A DNA stretch of 64,000 nt from Halomonas faecis (lineage in GTDB: Bacteria > Pseudomonadota > Gammaproteobacteria > Pseudomonadales > Halomonadaceae): assembly GCF_010993975.1 (NCBI RefSeq), contig NZ_JAACZO010000011.1:62001-126000 (forward strand). The letters are read 5' to 3'. The notes beneath the pieces are model-generated. The model searched no databases. It saw nothing but the letters and a program-made list of their open reading frames with translations, and had not been told where the DNA came from. A program made the translations under genes and the position numbers. The first letter of the stretch is position 1, and every line of letters starts with the position of its first letter. This document shows, piece after piece, positions 30,828 to 40,000 of the stretch.

Positions 30828-32237
30828 ATGGAGTTGGATCCCCTGCTGCTATCGCGATTGCAGTTCGCTTTCGTGGTTTCCTTTCACGCCATCTTCCCGG
30901 TGTTCACCATCGGTCTGGCTTCCTATATTGCCCTGCTGCATGGGCTCTTCTATGGCACCGCCAATCCGGTGTGGGACCGCCTTGCGCAGTTCTGGACGCG
31001 CGTGTTTGCCGTGGTGTTCGGCATGGGGGTGGTATCGGGCATCGTCATGTCCTTTCAGTTCGGCACCAACTGGAGCCACTTTTCCCAGGCTGCGGCCAAC
31101 TTCCTGGGGCCGATGCTCAGTTACGAAGTGGTCACGGCGTTCTTTCTCGAGGCTGCCTTTCTTGGCGTGCTGCTGTTTGGAAGGGACAAGGTCCCCCAGG
31201 GCGTGCACCTCTTCGCGGCCCTCATGGTGGCGCTGGGGACGTTCATCTCCTCGTTCTGGATTCTGGCCGCCAATAGCTGGATGCAGACGCCGGCCGGAGC
31301 GGTACTGATCGATGGCCAGTTCCGTGTCACCGATTGGTTTGCGGCTATCTTCAATCCCTCGTTTCCCTGGCGCTTCGCTCACATGGTGATGGCGTCGTTC
31401 CTGACCGGCGGATTCGTGGTGGCTGGGGTGAGCGCCTGGTATCTGCTGATCGGCCGCGATGTGCAAGCCAATCGACGGGCGCTTTCCATGTGTTTGTGGC
31501 TGCTGCTGGTGCTGGCACCCGCCCAGGCCGTGGTGGGCGACTTCCACGGCCTCAACACCCTGGAGCACCAGCCCACCAAAGTGGCCGCCATGGAAGGCAA
31601 CTGGGAGCGGGGTTCCCATGTTCCCCTGCTGCTGTTCGCCATTCCCGACCAGCAGGCGCAGACCAATCGTCTGGAAGTGGGCATCCCGAGTCTGGCCAGC
31701 GTGATTCTCGCTCACGACCCCGCTGGGGAGGTGCCGGGCATCAGCGAGGTCTCTCCCGAGGAGCAGCCGCCGGTATGGCTGGTGTTCTGGTCTTTCCGGG
31801 TGATGGTCGGGCTCGGCTTGCTGATGATTGCCGTCGTCGTGGCCGGGCTGTGGCTGCGCCGGGGCGGGCGGCTCTACACCCACCGCGGCTTTCTCCAGGT
31901 CATGCGGCTGATGAGCGTGGCACCCTTCGTTGCCGTGTTGGCGGGCTGGATCGTCACCGAATCGGGGCGCGCGCCGTGGCTCGTCTACGAGATGATGACT
32001 CATGCCGAAGGCGTCACTCCCTCGCTGACCGGCGGGATGGCGCTGTTCACTCTGGTGGGATACGTGGCGGTCTACGCCGTGGTCTTCTGGGCTGGGGTGT
32101 ATTACCTGACCCGCGTGGTGCGTCAGGGCATGTTGCCTGAAGACTCGGAACCCGCCTCGGTAGAGCATGCGAAACGGCCGCTGTCGGCGGCTCATGCCAC
32201 TTTCGACCGCGATGCGTCGCCGACCTGGAAGGAGTGA
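30828..32237 (+). CDS. cydA: Cytochrome bd-type (CIO) ubiquinol oxidase subunit I
   Basis: 469 residues, with a short Q-loop as in the cyanide-insensitive CioA branch. Heme ligands His20 and His185 are present, as are the acidic pair Glu100 and Glu108 near heme d. Around nine membrane helices are visible. The usual GRQPW motif reads GRAPW here. It oxidises ubiquinol and reduces oxygen to water without pumping protons. cydB starts 3 bases after its stop, with GGAG just upstream of the cydB ATG. Confidence 0.95.
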   Translation: MELDPLLLSRLQFAFVVSFHAIFPVFTIGLASYIALLHGLFYGTANPVWDRLAQFWTRVFAVVFGMGVVSGIVMSFQFGTNWSHFSQAAANFLGPMLSYEVVTAFFLEAAFLGVLLFGRDKVPQGVHLFAALMVALGTFISSFWILAANSWMQTPAGAVLIDGQFRVTDWFAAIFNPSFPWRFAHMVMASFLTGGFVVAGVSAWYLLIGRDVQANRRALSMCLWLLLVLAPAQAVVGDFHGLNTLEHQPTKVAAMEGNWERGSHVPLLLFAIPDQQAQTNRLEVGIPSLASVILAHDPAGEVPGISEVSPEEQPPVWLVFWSFRVMVGLGLLMIAVVVAGLWLRRGGRLYTHRGFLQVMRLMSVAPFVAVLAGWIVTESGRAPWLVYEMMTHAEGVTPSLTGGMALFTLVGYVAVYAVVFWAGVYYLTRVVRQGMLPEDSEPASVEHAKRPLSAAHATFDRDASPTWKE

Positions 32238-32240
32238 ACC

Positions 32241-33242
32241 ATGGAGCTCTTCGATCTCTCCGTCATCTGGGCATTGATCATCGGTTTCGGCGTGATCATG
32301 TACGTGCTGATGGATGGTTTCGATCTGGGGCTGGGGATTCTCTACCCCTTCGCGCCCGATGAGACCGCGCGCGATGTGATGATGAATTCGGTGGCGCCGG
32401 TGTGGGACGGCAACGAGACCTGGCTGGTGCTCGGCGGTGCCGGGCTGCTCGGGGCCTTTCCCCTGGTGTATTCGGTATTCCTGCCGGCGCTGTACATTGG
32501 CGTATTCCTGATGCTGGCCGGGCTGATCTTTCGCGGCATCGCTTTCGAGTTTCGCTTCAAGGCGCAGCGCAGTCGTCGCTGGTGGAATCGCGCCTTCTGC
32601 TGGGGCTCCGCCTTGGCGGCCTTCGCCCAGGGTGCCGTGGTCGGGGCCTATATACAGGGTTTCGCCGTGGAGGACTTCACCTACGTGGGCGGTGCTCTCG
32701 ATTGGCTGACGCCGTTCACGGTGCTGACCGGGTTGGGGCTGATGATCGGCTATGCACTGCTCGGTACCACCTGGCTGATTCTCAAGAGCGAGGGCCACGT
32801 ACAGGCATGGGCCTTTCGCATCGCGCCACCTCTGCTGGTCGGCGTGCTGGCGGTGTTCGCCGTCATCAGTCTATGGACGCCCTTCGTCGATGCCGCGGTG
32901 CGCGGTCGCTGGTTCGACCACTTCGAGGTGATCTGGGTGTTGCCCGCCCTGGCGCTGGTTTGTGCGTTGTGGTTGTGGCGAGCCGTTCGCCAACGTCAGG
33001 AAGGGCAGCCCTTCGTGGCGACTCTGGGCTTGTTCATCTTCACCTATCTCGGGCTGGTGGCCAGCAAGTGGCCGGTGATCGTGCCGCCCGATTACACCAT
33101 CTGGGATGCCGCCTCGGCGCCGGGTTCGCAGCTCTTCCTGCTGATCGGCGTGCTGTTCGTGATCCCCGTCGTGCTGGCCTACACGGCCTGGACCTACTGG
33201 GTCTTCCGCGGCAAGGTGCGGCCAGGCGACGGTTATCATTGA
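32241..33242 (+). CDS. cydB: Cytochrome bd-type ubiquinol oxidase subunit II
   Basis: 333 residues with about eight or nine membrane helices. The opening IIGFGVIMYVLMDGFDLGLG and the segment VWDGNETWLVLGGAGLLGAFP are conserved in CydB/CioB. It stabilises the hemes of subunit I. It lies directly after cydA and 4 bases before cydD. No small CydX-type gene is seen between these genes. Confidence 0.95.
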   Translation: MELFDLSVIWALIIGFGVIMYVLMDGFDLGLGILYPFAPDETARDVMMNSVAPVWDGNETWLVLGGAGLLGAFPLVYSVFLPALYIGVFLMLAGLIFRGIAFEFRFKAQRSRRWWNRAFCWGSALAAFAQGAVVGAYIQGFAVEDFTYVGGALDWLTPFTVLTGLGLMIGYALLGTTWLILKSEGHVQAWAFRIAPPLLVGVLAVFAVISLWTPFVDAAVRGRWFDHFEVIWVLPALALVCALWLWRAVRQRQEGQPFVATLGLFIFTYLGLVASKWPVIVPPDYTIWDAASAPGSQLFLLIGVLFVIPVVLAYTAWTYWVFRGKVRPGDGYH

Positions 33243-33246
33243 CGCC

Positions 33247-34923
33247 ATGCCCCGGGCTCCGGACGCGCAACGCTGGCTGTTTCGCCATGCCGCTGGGCAG
33301 CGTGGCTGGCTGTCGCTCGCCGTGGCCGCGGGCCTTGCCGCCAGCGCGTCGACCCTGGTGCAACTCGGGTTGCTGGCATGGATCGTCAGCCAGCTGCTGG
33401 CGGCCGATGCCGAGCTGGCATCGTTGACGCCAGCCTTTCTCGCCCTGGCTGGCTGCCTCGTGCTGCGCGCCCTGGCTCAATGGGGGCAGGAGGTGGCGGG
33501 GCAGGAAGCGAGCCTGCGCATTCGCACTCGTGTGCGCGCCGAGTTGCTCGATCATCTGGCCGCGCTGGGGCCGGTGCGAGGCGCTGAGCATGCTGCGGGT
33601 GGGGTGGCAAGCCAGCTCGTGGAACAGGTCGAGGCGCTCGACGGCTATTTTGCCCGTTTTCTGCCGCAGTGCATCCTGGCATTGGCGGTGCCGATGGCGA
33701 TTCTCTCGATAGTGGCGTGGCTCGATTGGCTGGCAGCGATCTTCCTGCTGCTGGCGGCGCCTCTGATTCCTCTGTTCATGGCGCTGGTGGGGGTTGGGGC
33801 CGAACGGGTCAATCGCGACCAGTTCGCCGCCGTGACGCGGTTGGCCGGGCATTTCTTGGACCGCGTGCGGGGGTTGACCACGCTGCAACTGTTCGGCCGT
33901 ACGGTCGAGGCGACTTGCGAGGTGGAAGCGGCGGCCGACCGTTACCGGCAGCTCAGCCTGCGGCCGCTGCGATTGGCGTTTCTCTCCTCGGCGGTGCTGG
34001 AGTTCTTCGCCTCGGTGGCCATCGCCATGGTGGCCGTCTACGTCGGTTTCGGTCTGCTCGGCTACATCGGCTATGGGCCGTCGTCCGAACTGACCCTGTT
34101 CAGTGGTCTTCTGATACTGCTGCTGGCACCGGAGTTCTTCCAGCCGCTGCGCAGCCTGGCCCAGCACTATCACGACCGTGCCGCCGCCCTGGGGGCCGCC
34201 GGAGGCATGTTCACGCTGCTCTCCGAGCGGCCGCATCCCCAGCGTGGCAAGGCGCCGCCCAGGCCGGACGCCCCTGCTCTGGTGAGCCTGGTCGGTGTCA
34301 CGCTGATTCACCCCCGGCGTGGACGGGTTCTCGGACCGCTGGACATGGCCGTGCTGCCCGGCGAAACGGTGGCTATCACCGGTCCATCGGGCGGCGGCAA
34401 GTCATCGCTGTTGCATGTGCTGGCCGGCTTCGTAGGGCCGGATTCGGGCCAGCGCTGCGCCAGGGACGGCCTGCGGCTGGCCTGGATGGATCAGCGCCCG
34501 TGGTTGGTTCAGGGCACCTTGGCAGACAACCTGCGTTTGACGGCGCCCACGGCCAGCGATGCAGACCTCGAGGCGGCGTTGTCGAAAGCGGGGCTGGCTG
34601 AGCTATTGGCGAGCTTGCCCCAGGGGCTGGATACGCCCCTCGGTGAACGAGGCAGCGGAATCTCGGGCGGTCAGGCCCAGCGAGTGGCGTTGGCACGGCT
34701 GTTTCTCAGCGACGCCGACCTGCTGCTGCTCGACGAACCCACCGCCAATCTCGACGAGGTCAGCGAAGCACGGATCGTGGCGGCCTTGCAGTCTCTGGCC
34801 GGCGAAGGGCGCGCTCTGGTCATCGCCACGCACCATCCGGCACTGATGCGTCTCGCCTCGCAATGCCGGTACATTGCCGACGGGCGTCTCGGCGAATCCC
34901 CGGGGGAGGAGAGCGATGGGTGA
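33247..34923 (+). CDS. cydD: ABC exporter CydD (cytochrome bd assembly)
   Basis: 558 residues: a six-helix membrane domain to about residue 320, then an ABC ATPase domain with Walker A GPSGGGKSS, signature SGGQAQRVALARL and Walker B LLLLDEPTANLD. CydDC is a heterodimeric inner-membrane transporter needed for cytochrome bd maturation; heme or thiol transport has been proposed. It is 4 bases after cydB and overlaps cydC by 8 bases. Confidence 0.93.
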   Translation: MPRAPDAQRWLFRHAAGQRGWLSLAVAAGLAASASTLVQLGLLAWIVSQLLAADAELASLTPAFLALAGCLVLRALAQWGQEVAGQEASLRIRTRVRAELLDHLAALGPVRGAEHAAGGVASQLVEQVEALDGYFARFLPQCILALAVPMAILSIVAWLDWLAAIFLLLAAPLIPLFMALVGVGAERVNRDQFAAVTRLAGHFLDRVRGLTTLQLFGRTVEATCEVEAAADRYRQLSLRPLRLAFLSSAVLEFFASVAIAMVAVYVGFGLLGYIGYGPSSELTLFSGLLILLLAPEFFQPLRSLAQHYHDRAAALGAAGGMFTLLSERPHPQRGKAPPRPDAPALVSLVGVTLIHPRRGRVLGPLDMAVLPGETVAITGPSGGGKSSLLHVLAGFVGPDSGQRCARDGLRLAWMDQRPWLVQGTLADNLRLTAPTASDADLEAALSKAGLAELLASLPQGLDTPLGERGSGISGGQAQRVALARLFLSDADLLLLDEPTANLDEVSEARIVAALQSLAGEGRALVIATHHPALMRLASQCRYIADGRLGESPGEESDG

Positions 34924-36682
34924 TGGGCTGGGTGTCGGGGCCCTGCGGCCCTGGTTGCGCCTGCTGGTGCGGCGCCGACGGCGCCTGTGGGTTGGCGCCG
35001 GGCTGCTGGGGTTGACGCTGATGGCCGCCATTGGCTTGCTGGCGCTTTCGGGTTGGTTCATCACCGCCAGTGCCTTGACCGGGATGGCGGTCATGGCGAG
35101 CCTGGACGTTCACGTGCCCGGAGGCGGCATCCGTGCCTTTGCCGTGACCCGGACCGTGGCGCGTTACCTGGAGCGGCTCTACAACCACGATACCGTGTTG
35201 CGCCTGCTGGCGGACCTGCGCGGCTCGCTGTTTGCCGTGCTGTCGCGGCTGGATGGGGCCACCCTGGCGCAGCAGCGGGCCAGTGATTGGCTGACCCGTC
35301 TCACCGCCGATATCGATACCCTGGACGGTCTCTACCTGCGCTTGCTGGCCCCGCCAGCGGTGTCTCTGGCGTTGATCGGCTTGCTGGCGGCGTTTCTCGG
35401 GCTGTGGCTGCCGACGCTCGCGTGGTGGGTGGCTATCGGCCTGGTGCTGGCCTGGCTGTGGTTGACCCTCGGTCAGGCGTGGCTCGGCATGGCGGCCAGT
35501 CGGGCCCAGGTTGGGTACCGCCAGCGGTTGCGCAGTCTGGCCGTCGAACACCTGCAGGGCTTGGCGGAGCTCGAGGCTCACGACTGCACGGAGCGCCATC
35601 GCCGTCGGCTCCAGGGGTGCCAGCGACGTCTGCATGCCGCACAGCGCAGGCTTGCCGGGGTGACTGCCCTGGGAACGGCAGTGGTGGGCCTGGCGGTTGG
35701 GCTTGCCATGCTGGCAACCCTGTGGTTGGCCGCTGCCGCCTGGCAGCGCGAGGCCGTGAGTGGCGCAGTGATGGTGATGCTGCCGCTGGCGGTGCTGGCC
35801 ATCGGCGAAGCCCTGGCCTTGTTGCCCAACGCCTTCACGTCACTGGGGACGACCAGGGCCGCCGCCGAGCGCCTCAACGCTCTGGTTGCGGCCGAGCAGC
35901 GCGCTCCTTCGGGACGTTGCCGACGGCTTGGCGACGGGCCCCTTGCGCTGTCGCTGAGCGGGGTGAGTCTGCGTTATCCGGGCGTCTGGCAGCTCGCACT
36001 GGAAACGGTGAGTCTGTCCCTGAATGGTGGAGAACGCCTGGCATTGACGGGAAGCTCGGGTGCCGGTAAGAGCAGCATCGCTGCGCTGTTGACCCGCCAA
36101 CTCTTGCCCACTGCCGGCGACATTCGTCTGGGGGGCGTCCCGTTGGCGGAGATCGACGAGACCTCCCTGCGTGAGCGCGTCGGCCTGCTGGGCCAACGCA
36201 TCGATCTTTTCGAGGGCAGCCTGGCCGACAATCTGCGCATTGCCGATCCCGCGGCATCCGATGAACGACTGTGGCGGGCGCTCGACTGGGTGACCCTGGC
36301 CGACTGGGTCGAGACATTGTCGGAGGGGCTGGCGACGCCGGTGGGAGAGGGCGGGCGTGCGCTGTCCGGCGGTCAGGCACGGCGACTGGCACTGGCCCGA
36401 TTGTGGCTTCGCGATCCGGGCCTGGTCATTCTCGACGAGCCGTTTGCCGGACTCGATCGAGAAACCGTCGAGTCGCTCGTGCCCAGGCTAGATGCGTGGC
36501 TGCAAGGGCGAACGGTGCTGTTTCTGGTTCACCAGTTGGATGACGGCTCCACCGTGCCACCCGGTGTGACGCACCATGCCCACCTGGTGGCTGGGCAACT
36601 GACTGGCTTTGCACGACATTGTGCGATCGGTCAGGATGTCGGGAAAGCGACAACAATGCCCAACGAGGTGCGCAATGGATGA
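34916..36682 (+). CDS. cydC: ABC exporter CydC (cytochrome bd assembly)
   Basis: 588 residues, membrane domain followed by an ABC ATPase with Walker A GSSGAGKSS, signature LSGGQARRLALARL and Walker B LVILDEPFAGLD. The start at 34916 has GGGGGAGGAGAG upstream; an in-frame ATG at 34874 lies deep inside cydD. It forms the heterodimer with CydD. Its last 8 bases overlap the adenine deaminase gene, so cydA-cydB-cydD-cydC-add reads as a single transcript. Confidence 0.93.
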   Translation: MGDGLGVGALRPWLRLLVRRRRRLWVGAGLLGLTLMAAIGLLALSGWFITASALTGMAVMASLDVHVPGGGIRAFAVTRTVARYLERLYNHDTVLRLLADLRGSLFAVLSRLDGATLAQQRASDWLTRLTADIDTLDGLYLRLLAPPAVSLALIGLLAAFLGLWLPTLAWWVAIGLVLAWLWLTLGQAWLGMAASRAQVGYRQRLRSLAVEHLQGLAELEAHDCTERHRRRLQGCQRRLHAAQRRLAGVTALGTAVVGLAVGLAMLATLWLAAAAWQREAVSGAVMVMLPLAVLAIGEALALLPNAFTSLGTTRAAAERLNALVAAEQRAPSGRCRRLGDGPLALSLSGVSLRYPGVWQLALETVSLSLNGGERLALTGSSGAGKSSIAALLTRQLLPTAGDIRLGGVPLAEIDETSLRERVGLLGQRIDLFEGSLADNLRIADPAASDERLWRALDWVTLADWVETLSEGLATPVGEGGRALSGGQARRLALARLWLRDPGLVILDEPFAGLDRETVESLVPRLDAWLQGRTVLFLVHQLDDGSTVPPGVTHHAHLVAGQLTGFARHCAIGQDVGKATTMPNEVRNG

Positions 36683-37670
36683 TTTTCTCAAGCGGTTGCC
36701 GAAAGCCGAGCTTCACCTGCACATCGAGGGAACTCTCGAACCCGAGTTGATGTTCGCGCTCGCTCGGCGCAATGGGGTCACGCTGCCCTACGCCGATGTG
36801 GAAGCGGTGCGCGCGGCCTACGATTTCGCCGACCTGCCGTCGTTTCTCGGCCTCTACTATCAGGGCATGAGCGTGCTGCGCACCGCCGAGGATTTCCACG
36901 ATCTGGCCATGGATTATTTCCGCCGCGCCCATGCCGAGGGCGTCGTGCACGTGGAAATGCACTTCGATCCGCAGGCCCATCAGGCCCGTGGCGTAGAGCT
37001 GGCAACGGTGATGGAAGGGCTCGGCACGGCGCGGCGTGAGGCCGAGCGTGAACTGGGGCTGTCCACGGCGATGATCATGGCCTTCCTGCGTGACCGCCCG
37101 GCCGTGGAAGCGATGCAGCTTCTCGAGCGCGCCGCCCCCTACTGGGAGACGCTGGATGCCGTGGGGTTGGATAGTGCCGAGCGGGGCCATCCACCGTCGA
37201 AGTTCCGCGAGGTCTTCGAGCGGGCGCGGATGCTCGGCATCCCACGGGTGGCGCATGCCGGCGAGGAGGGGCCGCCCGAGTACATTCGCGAGGCGCTCGA
37301 CCAGTTGGACGTCTGCCGCATCGATCATGGGGTGCGCTGTCTCGAAGATCCTGAGTTGGTCCAGCGGCTCTGCGACGAGGACGTGGTGTTGACCGTCTGT
37401 CCGCTTTCCAACGTGCGTCTCAAGGTGGTCGAGCGGATCGAGGATCACCCGCTGCCGCGCCTGCTCGATGCCGGTCTTCGGCTGACGCTCAATTCCGACG
37501 ATCCGGCGTATTTCGGCGGCGGCATGCTCGACAACTTTCGTGCCTGCCAGCAGGCGTTCGGCTGGTCTCGCGAGATCTTCGCTCAGTTGGCGGAAACCGC
37601 GATCGACTCTGCCTTCATGAGCGAGGCGCGACGTCATGATCTGCGACGCCGGCTCGCCGACTGTCGCTGA
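36675..37670 (+). CDS. Adenine deaminase (adenosine-deaminase-like family)
   Basis: 331 residues. A metal-dependent amidohydrolase with zinc ligands His14 and His16 in LHLHIEGT, a HAGEEG motif with the catalytic Glu, and NSDDPAYFG near the C-terminus. IEGTLEPE and GEEGPPEYI point to the adenine deaminase branch rather than true adenosine deaminase, so it likely makes hypoxanthine from adenine. The ATG lies inside the end of cydC. Functionally it feeds the purine pathway encoded 6-14 kb further on, although it sits in the cyd unit. Confidence 0.85.
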   Translation: MDDFLKRLPKAELHLHIEGTLEPELMFALARRNGVTLPYADVEAVRAAYDFADLPSFLGLYYQGMSVLRTAEDFHDLAMDYFRRAHAEGVVHVEMHFDPQAHQARGVELATVMEGLGTARREAERELGLSTAMIMAFLRDRPAVEAMQLLERAAPYWETLDAVGLDSAERGHPPSKFREVFERARMLGIPRVAHAGEEGPPEYIREALDQLDVCRIDHGVRCLEDPELVQRLCDEDVVLTVCPLSNVRLKVVERIEDHPLPRLLDAGLRLTLNSDDPAYFGGGMLDNFRACQQAFGWSREIFAQLAETAIDSAFMSEARRHDLRRRLADCR

Positions 37671-37696
37671 GAGCGCCGCGGCGGCGAGCGGAAACG

Positions 37697-37724
37697 CAAA
37701 ACCCCCGGCGAACCGGGGGCGTAT
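37697..37724 (-). terminator. Terminator of the cytochrome c peroxidase gene
   Basis: A 7-bp stem CCCCCGG/CCGGGGG (37702-37708, 37713-37719) with a 4-base loop. The A-run before it on the + strand makes a U-tract for the leftward transcript. It lies 25 bases past the peroxidase stop and may also stop the convergent add transcript. Confidence 0.8.
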
Positions 37725-37748
37725 GCGTCCTGTCTCGTCGTCGAGCGG

Positions 37749-38753
37749 TTACGGCAGCGCTGGAACCTCGAACTCGGGCATTTCGCCGGTGAGAGAATGC
37801 AGGAAGGCGGTGATGTCGGCGATAGTCTCGTCGTCGAATTCGCGATTCAGCATCTCTTCACCCATGATGGCCACGGCTTCCTCGAGGGTTTCGGTGGCAC
37901 CGTTGTTCATGTAGGGATAGGTGACGGCCACGTTGCGCAGTGTCGGGGTGCGGAACTTGTGGCGATCCGCTTCGTCGCCGGTGACGTCGAAGCGACCCAC
38001 GTCGGTGGAGCCCGGCACCTGGATGGCGTGGAAGTTGCTGTCGGTGAGCGCCGGGCCACGGTGGCAGGCGATACAGCCGTTGTCCACGAAGGCGACCATG
38101 CCGTCTTTCTGCTGTTGGCTGAGCGCTTCCAGGTCGCCGCGCAGGTAGCGGTCGAACGGCGAGTCGGGCGTGTTGAGGGTACGCTCGAAGCTGGCGATGG
38201 CCTTGGCCAGGTTGTCGGCACTGATGGGATCGTCGGCATCCGGGTAGGCCGCGGCGAATTTGTCCTGATAGACGTCGAAGCCTTCCAGACGCTCCAGGGC
38301 CTGCTCGAGGTCCATGGCCATTTCCACGTCGGCTTCGATCGGCCCCAGTGCCTGTCCTTCCAGGTCGGGTTCGCGGCCGTCCCAGAACTGGGAACCGAGG
38401 AAACCGGAGTTGAGCACGGTGGGCGTGTTGCGTGCGCCGATCTGGCCGTCATGGCCGGTGGCGCGCGGAATGCGATCGCTCCAGCCGAGCGCCGGGTTGT
38501 GGCAGGTGGCACAGCTGATCACACCGCTGGAGGAGATGCGCGGCTCGAAGAACAGCATGCTGCCGAGTTCGATCTTCTCTTCCGTCAATGAGTTGTCAGC
38601 GGGAATCGGCGGCAGGTGGGGCAGCGGCTCGAAGCGGTCGCGGTAATCGCCGAGTCCGTCGTCGGCCACGGCGGTGCCGGCGATGGCGAGGGTGCTGCCG
38701 AGGGCGACGGCGGCGGCGAGGCGGGCCGGTTTCAGCATGGCGGCATGGATCAT
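37749..38753 (-). CDS. Di-heme cytochrome c peroxidase
   Basis: 334 residues. A signal peptide runs to about residue 30. Two heme-binding CxxCH motifs are present, CATCH (Cys81-His85) and CIACH (Cys227-His231), as in bacterial CcpA/MauG-type peroxidases. It reduces hydrogen peroxide in the periplasm with electrons from small cytochromes. The ATG at 38753 has GGGAGAACG upstream; Met at codon 6 is an alternative. An FNR/ANR-like site lies about 100 bases upstream, matching the low-oxygen induction known for this enzyme class. Confidence 0.92.
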   Translation of the reverse strand: MIHAAMLKPARLAAAVALGSTLAIAGTAVADDGLGDYRDRFEPLPHLPPIPADNSLTEEKIELGSMLFFEPRISSSGVISCATCHNPALGWSDRIPRATGHDGQIGARNTPTVLNSGFLGSQFWDGREPDLEGQALGPIEADVEMAMDLEQALERLEGFDVYQDKFAAAYPDADDPISADNLAKAIASFERTLNTPDSPFDRYLRGDLEALSQQQKDGMVAFVDNGCIACHRGPALTDSNFHAIQVPGSTDVGRFDVTGDEADRHKFRTPTLRNVAVTYPYMNNGATETLEEAVAIMGEEMLNREFDDETIADITAFLHSLTGEMPEFEVPALP

Positions 38754-38854
38754 GATCGTTCTCCCTGATGGTCGATGGTCACGGCGCTTTGGTCTTTTTT
38801 CCCCAGTGATTGGTGGGGTTGCATCGTGTGCCGAAGACAGGTTATTGCTCGTAC

Positions 38855-38868
38855 TTGACCATTATCAA
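38855..38868. promoter_or_regulatory. FNR/ANR-type box
   Basis: TTGAC-CATT-ATCAA differs from the FNR/ANR consensus TTGAT-N4-ATCAA at one position. It lies 102 bases upstream of the peroxidase start and 132 bases upstream of msrP on the other strand. Peroxidase control is the more likely role. Confidence 0.65.
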
Positions 38869-38999
38869 CCAAGCGTAATACTCGGATAACGATGCACCTT
38901 GCTCTACGTCAAGTTTTTACCCGAGTCGTCGACGGAACGCTGGACAGTTTCTGTACAAGGTGGTGACACTGCCCGCTCCAGGGGCCCTCAGGAGGTTTC

Positions 39000-39965
39000 A
39001 TGTCACGCTATCGCTATCCGGCCTTGTCGGAATCCGAGGTGACGCCCAAGGCGCTATTCGATGCGCGGCGTCGCTTCCTGCGCCGCGGCTTCGCCCTGGG
39101 CGCAGCGGCAGCGGCGCCGGGACTGCTGTGGCCGCGTGATGCCGCGGCCTGGCGGGAGGCCTTGCGAGGCCGGCTGGGCGGCGATTTGCCCACTCAGCGA
39201 CTGGCGGGCGGCGAGACGACGACCGACTACGAAGACGTTACGACCTACAACAACTTCTATGAGCTCGGCACTCGCAAGAGCGACCCCGAGGTCTACGCTC
39301 ACAAGCTCGTCACCGACCCTTGGTCGCTGACCGTCGAGGGGGAAGTGGACAAGCCCGGCACGCTGGCCCTGGAGGACGTGCTCAGCAGAGAGGCGCTGGA
39401 AGAGCGTATCTATCGCCTGCGCTGCGTGGAGGCCTGGTCCATGGTCATTCCGTGGGTCGGTTTCCCGCTACGCGATCTGTTGAAGCGGCATGAGCCCACA
39501 TCGCGGGCCAAGTACGTGCTGTTCGAGGCGATCCACGATCCCGACAACTTGCGTGGACAGCGCCGCTCCATCCTCGACTGGCCCTACCGTGAGGCGCTGC
39601 GCATCGACGAGGCGATGCATCCTTTGACGTTGCTGGCCGTGGGCATGTATGGCGAGGTCATGCCCAACCAGAACGGTGCCCCGATCCGGCTCGTGGTGCC
39701 CTGGAAGTATGGCTTCAAGAGCATCAAGTCGGTGGTGAGAATCGTGTTGACGGAACAGCGCCCCACCCCGTCCTGGGTGGCGCAGAACCCCGAGGAGTAC
39801 GGCTTCTTTGCCAACGTCAACCCGCAAGTCGACCATCCCCGCTGGACCCAGGCTCGCGAGCGTCGCATCGGCGAGGGCGGCAAGCGCGAGACGCTGATGT
39901 TCAACGGCTATGGTGAAGAAGTCGCCGACCTCTACGCCGGCATGGACCTCGATCGCCATTATTGA
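39000..39965 (+). CDS. msrP: Methionine sulfoxide reductase catalytic subunit MsrP
   Basis: 321 residues. A twin-arginine signal ([19 protein letters not shown]) directs the folded molybdopterin protein to the periplasm. The molybdenum ligand is Cys142 in [10 protein letters not shown], and [11 protein letters not shown] and [11 protein letters not shown] are typical. It repairs oxidised methionines in envelope proteins with electrons from MsrQ. GGAGG lies 5 bases before the ATG. msrQ follows after 35 bases. Confidence 0.96.
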   Translation: MSRYRYPALSESEVTPKALFDARRRFLRRGFALGAAAAAPGLLWPRDAAAWREALRGRLGGDLPTQRLAGGETTTDYEDVTTYNNFYELGTRKSDPEVYAHKLVTDPWSLTVEGEVDKPGTLALEDVLSREALEERIYRLRCVEAWSMVIPWVGFPLRDLLKRHEPTSRAKYVLFEAIHDPDNLRGQRRSILDWPYREALRIDEAMHPLTLLAVGMYGEVMPNQNGAPIRLVVPWKYGFKSIKSVVRIVLTEQRPTPSWVAQNPEEYGFFANVNPQVDHPRWTQARERRIGEGGKRETLMFNGYGEEVADLYAGMDLDRHY

Positions 39966-40000
39966 ACCGGGTTTGCAACCCGGCGATGCAAGGAGAAGGG

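Noticed and set aside
38899..38912. Second FNR-like box TTGCT-CTAC-GTCAA near msrP
   Set aside because: The left half-site departs from consensus at a key base; too weak to list as a feature.
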